DNA of 64,000 nucleotides, from NCBI GenBank assembly GCA_902770635.1, contig CACXTX010000002.1, positions 45,463 through 109,462 on the forward strand. The letters run 5' to 3'. How positions within the stretch are numbered: position 1 is the stretch's first letter; every line of letters begins with the position of its first letter. Source of the stretch: an uncultured Prevotellaceae bacterium (lineage in GTDB: Bacteria > Bacteroidota > Bacteroidia > Bacteroidales > Bacteroidaceae). The notes under the pieces were generated by a model. That model was given only the letters and a program-made list of their open reading frames with translations, was not told the origin of the DNA and searched no databases. Shown piece after piece: positions 17,357-26,223 of the stretch. A program made the translations under genes and the position numbers.

Positions 17357-18847
17357 TTACAACTTTCCTGCAAGCACTTCTTTCCAACGGGCATAAGCCT
17401 CCGCATATGCAGCACGATCTGCTTGTTTAGGCTCAATGACCTGTAGCTTGTCAAGAGAAGCAAATGCCTCCTTGTTATCCTTGTAGATACCAGCACCGAT
17501 ACCAGCACCTTTTGCAGCACCGACAGAGCCATCCGTATCATAGAGTTCAATTGTTGCACCACTGACGCCAGCCAGTGTATCGCGGAACAATGGACTAAGG
17601 AACATATTTGCCTTACCTGCATGTATCTTCTTGATATCCATTCCCATCTGTTGCATAATCTCCATACCATAACAGAATGAGAACACGATTCCCTCTTGAG
17701 CAGCACGAACCAAATGAGCCTTACTATGCTTATTAAAGTTGACGCCATTAATAGAACACCCGATTTCCTTGTTCTCCAGCACACGCTCTGCGCCGTTACC
17801 AAATGGCACAATCGTCACACCATCACTACCAATAGGAGCTGTTGCAGCCAAATCATTCATGTCAGCATAACTGATATCAGGAGTAATGTTACGATGAACC
17901 CATGCGTTCAAGATGCCAGTGCCATTGATGCAAAGCAAAACGCCCAAACGGGTCTGATCTACATGATGATTAACATGGGCAAAAGTATTCACACGAGACT
18001 TGGGATCATAATTCACATCACCCAATACACCATAAACCACACCCGATGTACCCGCTGTAGCAGCAATTTCGCCAGGATTCAGCACGTTTAACGACAATGC
18101 GTTATTGGGCTGGTCACCACCACGATAAGTAATCGGAGTACCAGCTTTCAGCCCCAGTTCAGTAGCAGCCTCTGCACTTACCACGCTCTGTTCTGCAAAG
18201 GTAGGAACGATGTCAGCTATCAAGGAATTGTCAAAGCCATAATAATCCATCAGGAAATCGGCCACTTTGTTGTTTTTAAAATCCCAGAACATACCCTCGC
18301 TCAATCCGCTAACCGTTGTGTTAACGGTGCAGGAGAGACGCATAGCGATATAATCACCAGGCAACATAACCTTATATATACTACTATAAGTCTCGGGCTC
18401 GTTCTCTTTTACCCATGCCAATTTTGCGGCAGTAAAGTTACCGGGAGAGTTCAGCAAGTAACTCAAGCATTTCTCTGAGCCTAAATCCTTGAAAGCTTTT
18501 TCACCATAAGGTACAGCACGAGAGTCACACCAGATAATAGCGGGACGCAAAGCCTTCAGATTCTTATCAACACAAACCAATCCATGCATTTGATAAGAAA
18601 TACCAATTGCACTGATGTCCTCACCTTTTACATCGGCATCCGCCATGATTTTCTTTAAGCTAAGCTTAGCATTATCCCACCACATCTGAGGATCCTGTTC
18701 TGCCCAACCAGCCTTTACGGCCATGATAGGAGCTTCCTTCTCTGGATAGAAAGCAGTAGCTACACATTTACCTGTTTCCGCATTTACTAAAGACGCCTTA
18801 ACAGAAGAACTGCCAACGTCAAAACCTAACAAATATCTATTTGCCAT
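17357..18847 (-). CDS. xylB: Xylulokinase
   Basis: A 496-residue FGGY-family carbohydrate kinase that phosphorylates D-xylulose. The N-terminal phosphate loop LLGFDVGSSSVKASLV, the substrate region YQMHGLVCVD with WCDSRA, and the second ATP-binding loop (GGDQPNNAL and later AAKGAGIGAG) are present. The family includes kinases for other sugars, but the overall pattern (GISYQMHG, CDSRAVPYG) fits XylB best. No xylA or xylose transporter is adjacent, so it stands alone here. It is transcribed towards buk and away from the exopolysaccharide operon. Confidence 0.92.
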   Translation of the reverse strand: MANRYLLGFDVGSSSVKASLVNAETGKCVATAFYPEKEAPIMAVKAGWAEQDPQMWWDNAKLSLKKIMADADVKGEDISAIGISYQMHGLVCVDKNLKALRPAIIWCDSRAVPYGEKAFKDLGSEKCLSYLLNSPGNFTAAKLAWVKENEPETYSSIYKVMLPGDYIAMRLSCTVNTTVSGLSEGMFWDFKNNKVADFLMDYYGFDNSLIADIVPTFAEQSVVSAEAATELGLKAGTPITYRGGDQPNNALSLNVLNPGEIAATAGTSGVVYGVLGDVNYDPKSRVNTFAHVNHHVDQTRLGVLLCINGTGILNAWVHRNITPDISYADMNDLAATAPIGSDGVTIVPFGNGAERVLENKEIGCSINGVNFNKHSKAHLVRAAQEGIVFSFCYGMEIMQQMGMDIKKIHAGKANMFLSPLFRDTLAGVSGATIELYDTDGSVGAAKGAGIGAGIYKDNKEAFASLDKLQVIEPKQADRAAYAEAYARWKEVLAGKL

Positions 18848-18959
18848 AATTCTGTATTTAATGATTTACTTATATATAATACGTTTTCATCCACAAAATT
18901 CCCTAAATTATTTTTAAAAACCAACTTTTTCACCCTTTTTAGGTATTTTTTTATCATTA

Positions 18960-18993
18960 TTTGACTACAATTAAAAATATTTTTTTACCTTTG
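18960..18993 (+). promoter_or_regulatory. Promoter of the exopolysaccharide operon
   Basis: TTTG at 18960-18963, 22-base spacer, TACCTTTG at 18986-18993, about 43 bases before the receiver gene. No other strong element of this type is seen ahead of the following closely packed genes, so this is probably the main operon promoter. Confidence 0.65.
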
Positions 18994-19036
18994 CACGTTA
19001 GAACAACTTTCTGAAGACTATAGATTTATTTCATAT

Positions 19037-19405
19037 ATGAAAAAGAAGATACTAATACTTGACGACAAAGAGACCATCGCAAAGGTGCTCTCTATCTACT
19101 TGATGAGTGACTATGACGTACAATGGTTACCCGACGGTTTGCAGGGTGTAAAATGGTTGCAGGCCGGCAACACGCCGGATCTCATCATCTCAGACATTCG
19201 TATGCCAGGCATGCGTGGCGATGATTTTCTTGAGTGGATTAAGCAGAACGAACTTTTCCGCCACATTCCAGTAATCATGTTGTCGAGCGAAGACTCAACC
19301 AGTGAGCGTATCCGTTTGTTGGAAATCGGAGCTGTTGACTATATTGTTAAGCCATTCAACCCGATGGAGCTAAAGATTCGCGTCAAGAAAATTCTTCCCA
19401 ATTAA
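19037..19405 (+). CDS. Stand-alone response-regulator receiver protein
   Basis: A 122-residue CheY-like receiver domain with no output domain. The acidic pair is LILDDKE, the phospho-acceptor Asp is in LIISDIRMPG (about D53), the conserved Ser/Thr is in VIMLSSED, and the Lys is in IVKPFNP. It is the first gene of the exopolysaccharide operon and is followed 24 bases later by a sugar transferase that itself carries a receiver-like N-terminal domain. This arrangement suggests the receiver controls polysaccharide assembly by protein contact rather than by DNA binding. The cognate kinase is not in the window. Confidence 0.92.
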   Translation: MKKKILILDDKETIAKVLSIYLMSDYDVQWLPDGLQGVKWLQAGNTPDLIISDIRMPGMRGDDFLEWIKQNELFRHIPVIMLSSEDSTSERIRLLEIGAVDYIVKPFNPMELKIRVKKILPN

Positions 19406-19429
19406 TCTAAGAAGTATTTATAGCTTATT

Positions 19430-20635
19430 ATGATTGGTGTTGTATATTTAGGTAATAATCCCAAAACGCAGGAACGTCTCAGATACATCCCTGGGCAATT
19501 GGTTCGTATGACCAATGCCTATAAGGATGCAGCCCAGATATGCACCCCACATGTGGCAAACGAGCATTTTCTGGTGTTTTACGAGCGCAATGTTCGTAGC
19601 GAAGACATTACCGCCATTACCTATTTGCGCAAAAAATGCCCTAGAGTCTATATCGTCCTCATGACAAACACCATGACGGAGGAAGAACGACGCATCTACA
19701 TGAAATGTGGCATCAACGACACAATTCACCAAGAAGCATCCGTCACCGAGTTGAACAAGAAGATACAGTTCATCTCTGACCGCGAGAATGTCTTGTTCGA
19801 CGATGAGGCCCCAAAATACGGTATCTTGAAGTTCAAAATACCAATATGGAAGCGCTTGTTTGACATTGTCTTCTCTACGCTTGCCATTATTATTTTGTCA
19901 CCCATATTCATTTTGACAGCTATTGCCATCAGGTTGGAAAGCAAAGGTCCGATTCTCTTTAAGTCAAAGCGTGTTGGAACAAACTATACCATCTTCGACT
20001 TCCTTAAATTCCGCAGTATGTATGTGGACGCAGAGGATCGTCTGAAAGAACTAAGCAAAGAACACAACCAATACAATGCAAATGTAGAAAGCGATGAGCC
20101 CAAGACAACCATCACTGCGCCTCTAGGCGACCAAGCAGAATTAGAGATGATGGGTACTGGCATGGAATCAGAAATGATGATCAGCGATGAAGAGATTATG
20201 CTGGTGGGGGACGATTTCGTAGTAGCGGAAAGTGATTTTGCGAAGAAGAAGGAAGAAGAAATCAACAATGCATTTGTTAAGATTGAGAACGATCCACGCG
20301 TCACTAAAGTTGGTCGTTTCATCCGCAAATATAGCATTGACGAACTTCCTCAGCTTTTTAACATCCTCAAAGGCGACATGTCTGTTGTGGGTAATCGTCC
20401 TCTCCCACTCTATGAGGCAGAGAAGTTGACTGCCGATTCCAGTATTGACCGTTTTATGGCTCCTGCAGGACTGACAGGTCTTTGGCAAGTTGAAGAACGA
20501 GGTAGAGGAGGTTGCATGTCAGCAGAAGAGCGTAAGCAGCTTGACATCACCTATGGCCAGACTTACAGCTTCTTACTTGATGTGAAGATTATATTACGTA
20601 CGTTAACCTCCTTTGTCCAAAAAGGAAACGTATAG
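19430..20635 (+). CDS. Initiating undecaprenyl-phosphate sugar transferase with receiver-like N-terminal domain
   Basis: A 401-residue polyisoprenyl-phosphate hexose-1-phosphate transferase that would load the first sugar phosphate onto undecaprenyl phosphate. Residues 1-120 resemble a CheY fold but lack the phospho-acceptor Asp. A membrane helix follows (about 143-167), then the catalytic domain with FLKFRSMYVDAE and SIDELPQLFNILKGDMSVVGNRP. The catalytic domain is interrupted by an acidic insertion of about 65 residues (roughly 213-280) just before NDPRVTKVGRF. Both the pseudo-receiver and the insertion are uncommon. Its position after a free receiver gene supports control of the initiation step. 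The sugar specificity cannot be read. Confidence 0.9.
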   Translation: MIGVVYLGNNPKTQERLRYIPGQLVRMTNAYKDAAQICTPHVANEHFLVFYERNVRSEDITAITYLRKKCPRVYIVLMTNTMTEEERRIYMKCGINDTIHQEASVTELNKKIQFISDRENVLFDDEAPKYGILKFKIPIWKRLFDIVFSTLAIIILSPIFILTAIAIRLESKGPILFKSKRVGTNYTIFDFLKFRSMYVDAEDRLKELSKEHNQYNANVESDEPKTTITAPLGDQAELEMMGTGMESEMMISDEEIMLVGDDFVVAESDFAKKKEEEINNAFVKIENDPRVTKVGRFIRKYSIDELPQLFNILKGDMSVVGNRPLPLYEAEKLTADSSIDRFMAPAGLTGLWQVEERGRGGCMSAEERKQLDITYGQTYSFLLDVKIILRTLTSFVQKGNV

Positions 20636-20654
20636 TCATTAACCTATCATACTC

Positions 20655-21605
20655 ATGAGCAGTTTCAAGCACATATTACTCACATCACTGTTTGCAGCTA
20701 TCGTTGCAAACAGTTTTGCCCAATATATCAACAGTGGTGTCAGTGCTGGATTCTTTGATTCCAGTGAGGGTTCGGCTATCAATTTCTCTACGTTCCATCT
20801 GCCACCTTTAGGTGTGTTGTACGAGAACGCAAAACAGAATCCCCAGATTCTCTCGTTAGCGAAGGCACAGGAAATCGCTCAGGCAGAAGTGGCCAAGCAG
20901 AGACGCCATATCTTCTCTTATGTATATGGACATGCTAGCTACAGCTATGGTAAGACGGATATGTGGGGGCAGGGCTCTACTTCACACAACTTGATTCTGC
21001 AGCAATACCAAGGCAGTACACAGAGCTATTGGAATGTGGGCGTAAACTTAAATATACCCTTGGAAGACATCTTAGATCTCCGTGCTGCTGTTAAGCGTAA
21101 GAAACTTGAAGTGGACCAAGCTCGTATAAAAAAAGATGAGGCATTTGACAAACTAAAGTTAGAAATTGCCACACTATATATCAAAATAACCAATAATTTG
21201 GTTGCATTAAAAACCTCGAGTGAGGCTGCAGCCATTTATCAAGGAGCGGGTGCATTGAACCAAGAAGATTTCCACCAAGGTAATTTAAGTATTGAAAATT
21301 TTGCAGAGACAAAGATGAAAGAAATTAACGTTGTCCAAGGATATCAAGGCTTACAAACTCAGATTACAACAGACATCATAACATTGGAGTTGCTTACTCA
21401 TACCCCTATTCTGACAAACACGACTACCGATATTACATTGGAGGAAGAGCAGTTGAGTGAAAAACAAATCAGAAAAGAAAACAAGGCTATTGAAAAGAAA
21501 ATCAGAAAAAATGCTGCTGCTGAGGAAAAAAGATTCCGCCAGATGGAAGAAGCAGAGTTAAAGGCCCAGAAAAAAGCAGCAAAAGCCTTAAAAAACGACA
21601 AATAA
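20655..21605 (+). CDS. TolC-family outer-membrane efflux-like protein, shortened
   Basis: A 316-residue secreted protein with a signal peptide (about residues 1-22, ending SFAQ) and one outer-membrane-efflux coiled-coil unit, including the alpha-helical KLKLEIATLYIKITNNLVALKTSSEAA region. Canonical TolC proteins contain two such units in about 430-480 residues, so this is about half size. The C-terminus (from about residue 265) is a Lys/Glu/Ala-rich helix. It occupies the place where a Wza-type export lipoprotein would be expected in a Wzy-dependent locus, so it may form part of the export channel; that role is inferred from context. Confidence 0.8.
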   Translation: MSSFKHILLTSLFAAIVANSFAQYINSGVSAGFFDSSEGSAINFSTFHLPPLGVLYENAKQNPQILSLAKAQEIAQAEVAKQRRHIFSYVYGHASYSYGKTDMWGQGSTSHNLILQQYQGSTQSYWNVGVNLNIPLEDILDLRAAVKRKKLEVDQARIKKDEAFDKLKLEIATLYIKITNNLVALKTSSEAAAIYQGAGALNQEDFHQGNLSIENFAETKMKEINVVQGYQGLQTQITTDIITLELLTHTPILTNTTTDITLEEEQLSEKQIRKENKAIEKKIRKNAAAEEKRFRQMEEAELKAQKKAAKALKNDK

Positions 21606-21621
21606 CCAAATCAAGACTATC

Positions 21622-23805
21622 ATGGATTTATTTAGATATATTGTCCGATTCCTGTATAAGATTCGTTGGTATCTGATTATCTTACCAATGATAGCGTTAA
21701 TTGTAGCATGGTTCAATACTCGTAACATGGAGCGTATCTATGACACCAATACCACAATCTATACGGGAATGATTACAGGCTACAATTTGGAAGGAACTGG
21801 GTCTGGATCATCACAAAACTCACAAACCAACATTACTAACCTGATGCTCATCATTACTACGGACAATACTATTCATGAAGTTTCGCTTCGTCTCTTTGGA
21901 CGTTGCATGATGTATGGTAATCCCAATAAGGACAACAACTATATCTCAGCAGAACATTTTCGTCAATTAAATGCGACAGTTCCTCCAGAAGTGAAAGCCC
22001 TGATTAACCACAACAATGAGGATCAGACCTATGCTAATTTAAAGGCATACGAAAAACCCTCTCAGAACAACTATCTCTTTGGCCTTTTGAACTACCATCC
22101 CTATTTTGGCATTGACAACATTACGGCTCGATTGAAAGTACTTCAGTTAGACAGAAGTGATATTATTGACATCGGTTATTCTGCTAACGATGCTGGCGTA
22201 GCCTATAATACTTTAGAGATTCTCAATAAGGTTTTTGCCCGTCAATATCAACAGCTTCGCTTTGGCGAGACAAATAATGTCATCCGATTCTTTGAAAAAG
22301 AAGTTGCTCGCTTATATAAAATTTTGAGCAATGCTGAAGATGACTTGATTCGCTATAATATATCCAAGAAAATCATCAATTACGATGAACAAACTAAAGC
22401 ATTGACAGGTTTGGAAGCCCAACAGCAGAACTTCCGCAACGATCAGTTGATGAACTACACCACTTCCAAGGCTCTTCTTGACTATCTGGAGCGGCAATTG
22501 GGAAACCGTACACAGGTTATTCGTTCAAATAGAGAATTTACCAATCAGGTTCGTGACATTTCTCGTATTCAGTCACGCATCTCCAATCTGCGATTAATGA
22601 GTAGCGAAAGCGGAGCTCTAAACAATGATTCGCAAGAAGAATTAGCAAAAGCACAACGTGATTTACAAAAAGCTACGAGTCGTGTATCTCAACTCACAAA
22701 AGATATTGAGGCATCTACCTTTAGCACTGAAACAGGTGTTAAGGCTAATGACATGTTAACTCGATGGTTGGAACAATTACTATTGCTGGAGAAGACCAAA
22801 GCAGAGATGACGGCGACAGACATCATGAAAAACGATTTGGACAATCAGTATCTTTTCTACGCTCCTATTGGTGCCACATTAGACCGCAAAACACGACATA
22901 TCGGTTTTATTGAGGGGAACTATATGGAAATGCTAAAAGCTCTAAACTCTGCCCGTATGCGTCAACAGAACTTAAGAATGTCCACGTCATCCCTACGTAT
23001 ATTGAACCCGCCGATGTTCCCACTGAATGCACAACCGACCAATCGTATTATGATTCTGTTGGGAGCCTTTCTGTTGACATTCATGTTTACTGCACTGTGG
23101 TTCTTTATCATCGAAATGCTCGACCGTACCTTACGTGACCGTATGCGTTCAGAACGTATTACCCAAATACCTGTCATGGGATGCTTCCCCAAGGAAAGCA
23201 ATCTACGCTATCGTCGCTTCAACAAAACCATTGCCGATATGGCTATCAAGCAATTGAGCAAATCACTCTTACCCCATTTTAAAGAGGGACAGCAGAATGT
23301 GCTCAACCTGATTTCCACAGACTCAGGTAATGGCAAGAGTTATTTGGCACAAGAATTGGAGAATTATTGGATATCCATTGGTCTCGAGGTACGTCGTTTA
23401 ACCTATGACGAAGATTTCCTGGCAGAGGACAGTAAATTCATCTTGGCTAAGGACATTACAGATCTTTGTCCCGACATCCTTCCGAATGAGATTGCAATTA
23501 TTGAATATCCGAATATGGACGATAACTCCATTTCACCAGCTTTGCTGAATATGGGAACCATCAACTTGATGGTTACCCGTGCCAATCGTACATGGAAAGA
23601 TGTCGATCAGAAAGCACTCAAGGAACTACAGGCTATGTTAGACGAAGAGCATAAGAACACCCTCTTTATGTACTTAACAGAAGCCAATCGCTATGCTGTT
23701 GAGGAATTTGTAGGTCAGTTACCACCTTATACCAAGTTCAGCAACTTCGTCTATCGTATGTCTCAATTGGGCCTGACTGCAACAGAAAACCAACACTCAT
23801 TGTAA
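21622..23805 (+). CDS. Wzz-type chain-length regulator with degenerate BY-kinase domain
   Basis: A 727-residue inner-membrane protein with two membrane helices (about 16-34 and 475-497) enclosing a long periplasmic coiled-coil region, followed by a cytoplasmic P-loop domain. This is the layout of bacterial tyrosine kinases that control polysaccharide chain length and export. The P-loop survives as STDSGNGKSYLAQEL (near residue 567), but the Walker B-like position reads AIIEYPNM with no Asp, and the usual C-terminal tyrosine cluster is missing. It probably acts as a polysaccharide co-polymerase with weak or no kinase activity. The stop codon abuts the ATG of the polymerase gene. Confidence 0.88.
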   Translation: MDLFRYIVRFLYKIRWYLIILPMIALIVAWFNTRNMERIYDTNTTIYTGMITGYNLEGTGSGSSQNSQTNITNLMLIITTDNTIHEVSLRLFGRCMMYGNPNKDNNYISAEHFRQLNATVPPEVKALINHNNEDQTYANLKAYEKPSQNNYLFGLLNYHPYFGIDNITARLKVLQLDRSDIIDIGYSANDAGVAYNTLEILNKVFARQYQQLRFGETNNVIRFFEKEVARLYKILSNAEDDLIRYNISKKIINYDEQTKALTGLEAQQQNFRNDQLMNYTTSKALLDYLERQLGNRTQVIRSNREFTNQVRDISRIQSRISNLRLMSSESGALNNDSQEELAKAQRDLQKATSRVSQLTKDIEASTFSTETGVKANDMLTRWLEQLLLLEKTKAEMTATDIMKNDLDNQYLFYAPIGATLDRKTRHIGFIEGNYMEMLKALNSARMRQQNLRMSTSSLRILNPPMFPLNAQPTNRIMILLGAFLLTFMFTALWFFIIEMLDRTLRDRMRSERITQIPVMGCFPKESNLRYRRFNKTIADMAIKQLSKSLLPHFKEGQQNVLNLISTDSGNGKSYLAQELENYWISIGLEVRRLTYDEDFLAEDSKFILAKDITDLCPDILPNEIAIIEYPNMDDNSISPALLNMGTINLMVTRANRTWKDVDQKALKELQAMLDEEHKNTLFMYLTEANRYAVEEFVGQLPPYTKFSNFVYRMSQLGLTATENQHSL

Positions 23806-25347
23806 ATGGCAAATAAGGCAATCAAATTATATGCAAAAGAAAACGGAGGAAGAGTTTCACTACTCTTTCTTCTGTTTTTACTTGCCTTGTATCAGTTAAT
23901 TACTGCAGGACTTCCAGCTTTTGCCATTATTTGCTTTATTCCTGTTATGGTGATTGGTATCATCCTCTCTTTCCGAAATGGAATGTTCCTCTTCTGGATA
24001 TTATTCGCTATCAATTATACTATTCAGATGAGAGACTTTCCATCCACAGGATTACCCAAGTCTGTACCCAATGAATTGTTGGAACTTGCTTTGCTTGCCA
24101 TCGCCATTATTACCTTCGAACATTATCCTTTCAAACGCATTGGCAATCTGATGTTTCTCTCTTTAGTAATATGGTGCGGATTCTGTACGTTGGAAATCTT
24201 TAATGACACTTGTAATCTTGGCATTAATGTTAGTGCATGGTACCAAGGAGCACGCTTGTTGGCCTATCAACAAATGTACATCTTCCTAGTATTTACGTTA
24301 TTTCTCAGAACACCAAGACAGATAGTTAATTATCTATTTATCTGGGGCGCTTTTGCCCTATTTGCAGTCTTTTGGGTTTGGAAACAGAAATACGTTAGCT
24401 TAACTGATTTGGAAACAAATTGGCTTTACGGACCCGGTCGTTCTACTCACATCATCAATGGTGGTTCACTAATACGCTATTTCTCTGTCTATAGTGATGC
24501 TGCCAATTTTGGTGTAGGCATTGCATCAACTGCTGTTGCATTTATCATTTTTGGCATTACTAGTAAGATTAATAAGCATAAATTGTATTTTTTCGTCGTG
24601 GGAATATCCTGTATATGGGGTATGTTTCCTTCCGGTACCCGTACTGCTATTGCATGCTTGATGGCAGGTTTTATGGCCTATATCTTCTTATCTAAATCCA
24701 TTAAGATAGCTATTCCATTTACGATTGTTTTTGGACTCTTTGTATTTATGTTAGCATTTACCAATATCGGAAATGGCAATCAACAGATTCGACGAATGCG
24801 CTCTGCTTTTGACAGAAATGATGCTTCTGCCAATGTGAGAACGACTAACCAAACAACCATGCGTAAATACATGAAAGAAGCTCCTTGGGGTATTGGGCTC
24901 GGTATGTATGGCGAACAAGTTCCTGCCAACAACAAATATCGACTAATGTCAATAATTGCAGCAGATTCGGAGTATGTTTTTATCTGGTTAAGGACTGGTG
25001 TGATTGGCATTACGACATTTCTTATTTGTACTGCTATCATGTTAATCGGGGCATGTTGGATCGTATTCTTTACACTGAAAAGCCCCTCGCTCCGAGGTAT
25101 TGGAGCCGGATTTTGTTGTGCCTTTGTGTCGCAACAATTAGGTGCATACGGGAATCAGGTCTTGATGCAGTTTCCTAACTGTTTGGTTTTCTACGGAGGA
25201 TTATCTATTGTTTATATTCTACCTCATATAGAGAAAGAATGGATAGAATACGAGAATAAACTTCTTGCAAAACAAGAAGAAAAGAAAACAATAAAATTAG
25301 AGAAAAAGAAACATTCACGTGTAGAAAACATTTTTAAATGGATATAG
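23806..25347 (+). CDS. O-antigen polymerase/ligase-family membrane protein
   Basis: A 513-residue protein with about ten to twelve hydrophobic helices, a large extracytoplasmic loop near GPGRSTHIINGGSLIRYFSVYSDAANFG, and a strongly basic cytoplasmic tail (KLLAKQEEKKTIKLEKKKHS). Helix pattern, loop position and neighbours fit the Wzy/WaaL superfamily. In this operon, next to the chain-length regulator and flippase, a Wzy role (polymerising lipid-linked repeat units) is the better guess than ligase. It starts immediately after the preceding stop and overlaps the next gene by 10 bases. Confidence 0.82.
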   Translation: MANKAIKLYAKENGGRVSLLFLLFLLALYQLITAGLPAFAIICFIPVMVIGIILSFRNGMFLFWILFAINYTIQMRDFPSTGLPKSVPNELLELALLAIAIITFEHYPFKRIGNLMFLSLVIWCGFCTLEIFNDTCNLGINVSAWYQGARLLAYQQMYIFLVFTLFLRTPRQIVNYLFIWGAFALFAVFWVWKQKYVSLTDLETNWLYGPGRSTHIINGGSLIRYFSVYSDAANFGVGIASTAVAFIIFGITSKINKHKLYFFVVGISCIWGMFPSGTRTAIACLMAGFMAYIFLSKSIKIAIPFTIVFGLFVFMLAFTNIGNGNQQIRRMRSAFDRNDASANVRTTNQTTMRKYMKEAPWGIGLGMYGEQVPANNKYRLMSIIAADSEYVFIWLRTGVIGITTFLICTAIMLIGACWIVFFTLKSPSLRGIGAGFCCAFVSQQLGAYGNQVLMQFPNCLVFYGGLSIVYILPHIEKEWIEYENKLLAKQEEKKTIKLEKKKHSRVENIFKWI

Positions 25348-26219
25348 TACTATTATCTATCATTACTATCAATTACAATGGATTAAAGGACACCTGCGAA
25401 TTGATAGACACATTACCTTTAGAGGACAAGTCCATAGAGGTGATTGTGGTAGATAATGCCTCCGCCCAAGATGAGGCAACAGCTATTGAACAGCGTTATC
25501 CCCAAGTAAAAGTCATCCGCTCAGAAGAAAATTTAGGATTTGCTGGTGGCAATAACTTAGGTATTAAAGCTGCTCAAGGCCAATACTTGTTTCTCTTAAA
25601 CAACGACACGTTTCTCAAACCTCAAACTTCAGATCTTAGACCTCTGATTAGCCGTTTAGAGTCTTCCCCAAAAATTGGCATGGTCTGTCCCAAGATTAAG
25701 TTCTCTTGGGGTTCCCAATTGATTCAGTTTGCCGGCTACACCCCACTCTCTCCTATCACCATGCGCAACAAGGCCATTGGCTGTGGAGAAGCTGATTATG
25801 GACAATATGAAATAGCTCATTCAACCCCCTATGCTCATGGGGCAGCCATGATGGTCAAAAGAGAGGTAATAGAGAAAGCAGGACTCATGCCAGAATGCTA
25901 TTTTCTCTACTATGAAGAACTCGACTGGTCGATGATGATTCATCGGGCAGGCTTTGACGCCTGGTATGAACCTGCATGTACCATTTTCCACAAAGAGAGT
26001 CAGACTACGGGACAGAACAGTCCATTAAGAACATTCTATATTACTCGCAACAGACTTCTGTTTACCCAGCGCAACCAACAGGGAATGACAAAATACATTT
26101 CCTATCTCTATTTGATAAGCCTGGTCTCAACGAGGGATATACTAAAATACACTTTCCTACGACGGATGGATTTAGTGCAATCTACTATTCGAGGTATTGT
26201 TAGTTTTATAAAACTTTAG
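25338..26219 (+). CDS. Family-2 glycosyltransferase (rhamnosyltransferase-like)
   Basis: A 293-residue GT-A enzyme, soluble or peripheral to the inner membrane. The nucleotide-sugar-binding start is SIITINYNG, followed by EVIVVDNAS, ENLGFAGGNN and the metal site FLLNNDTFL; YEELDWSMMIHRAGF is the acceptor-side motif of WbbL-like rhamnosyltransferases. Residues 93-104, just after the metal motif, are encoded by a 7-bp repeat array (25614-25648). Donor sugar is not provable, although WbbL-like members often use dTDP-rhamnose. The start at 25338 overlaps the preceding gene by 10 bases. Confidence 0.88.
   Translation: MDIVLLSIITINYNGLKDTCELIDTLPLEDKSIEVIVVDNASAQDEATAIEQRYPQVKVIRSEENLGFAGGNNLGIKAAQGQYLFLLNNDTFLKPQTSDLRPLISRLESSPKIGMVCPKIKFSWGSQLIQFAGYTPLSPITMRNKAIGCGEADYGQYEIAHSTPYAHGAAMMVKREVIEKAGLMPECYFLYYEELDWSMMIHRAGFDAWYEPACTIFHKESQTTGQNSPLRTFYITRNRLLFTQRNQQGMTKYISYLYLISLVSTRDILKYTFLRRMDLVQSTIRGIVSFIKL
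25614..25648 (+). repeat. 7-bp repeat array inside a glycosyltransferase gene
   Basis: Five consecutive degenerate heptamers (CTCAAAC, CTCAAAC, TTCAGAT, CTTAGAC, CTCTGAT) encode LKPQTSDLRPLI between the metal-binding motif and the next conserved strand. Confidence 0.8.
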
Positions 26220-26223
26220 CATA

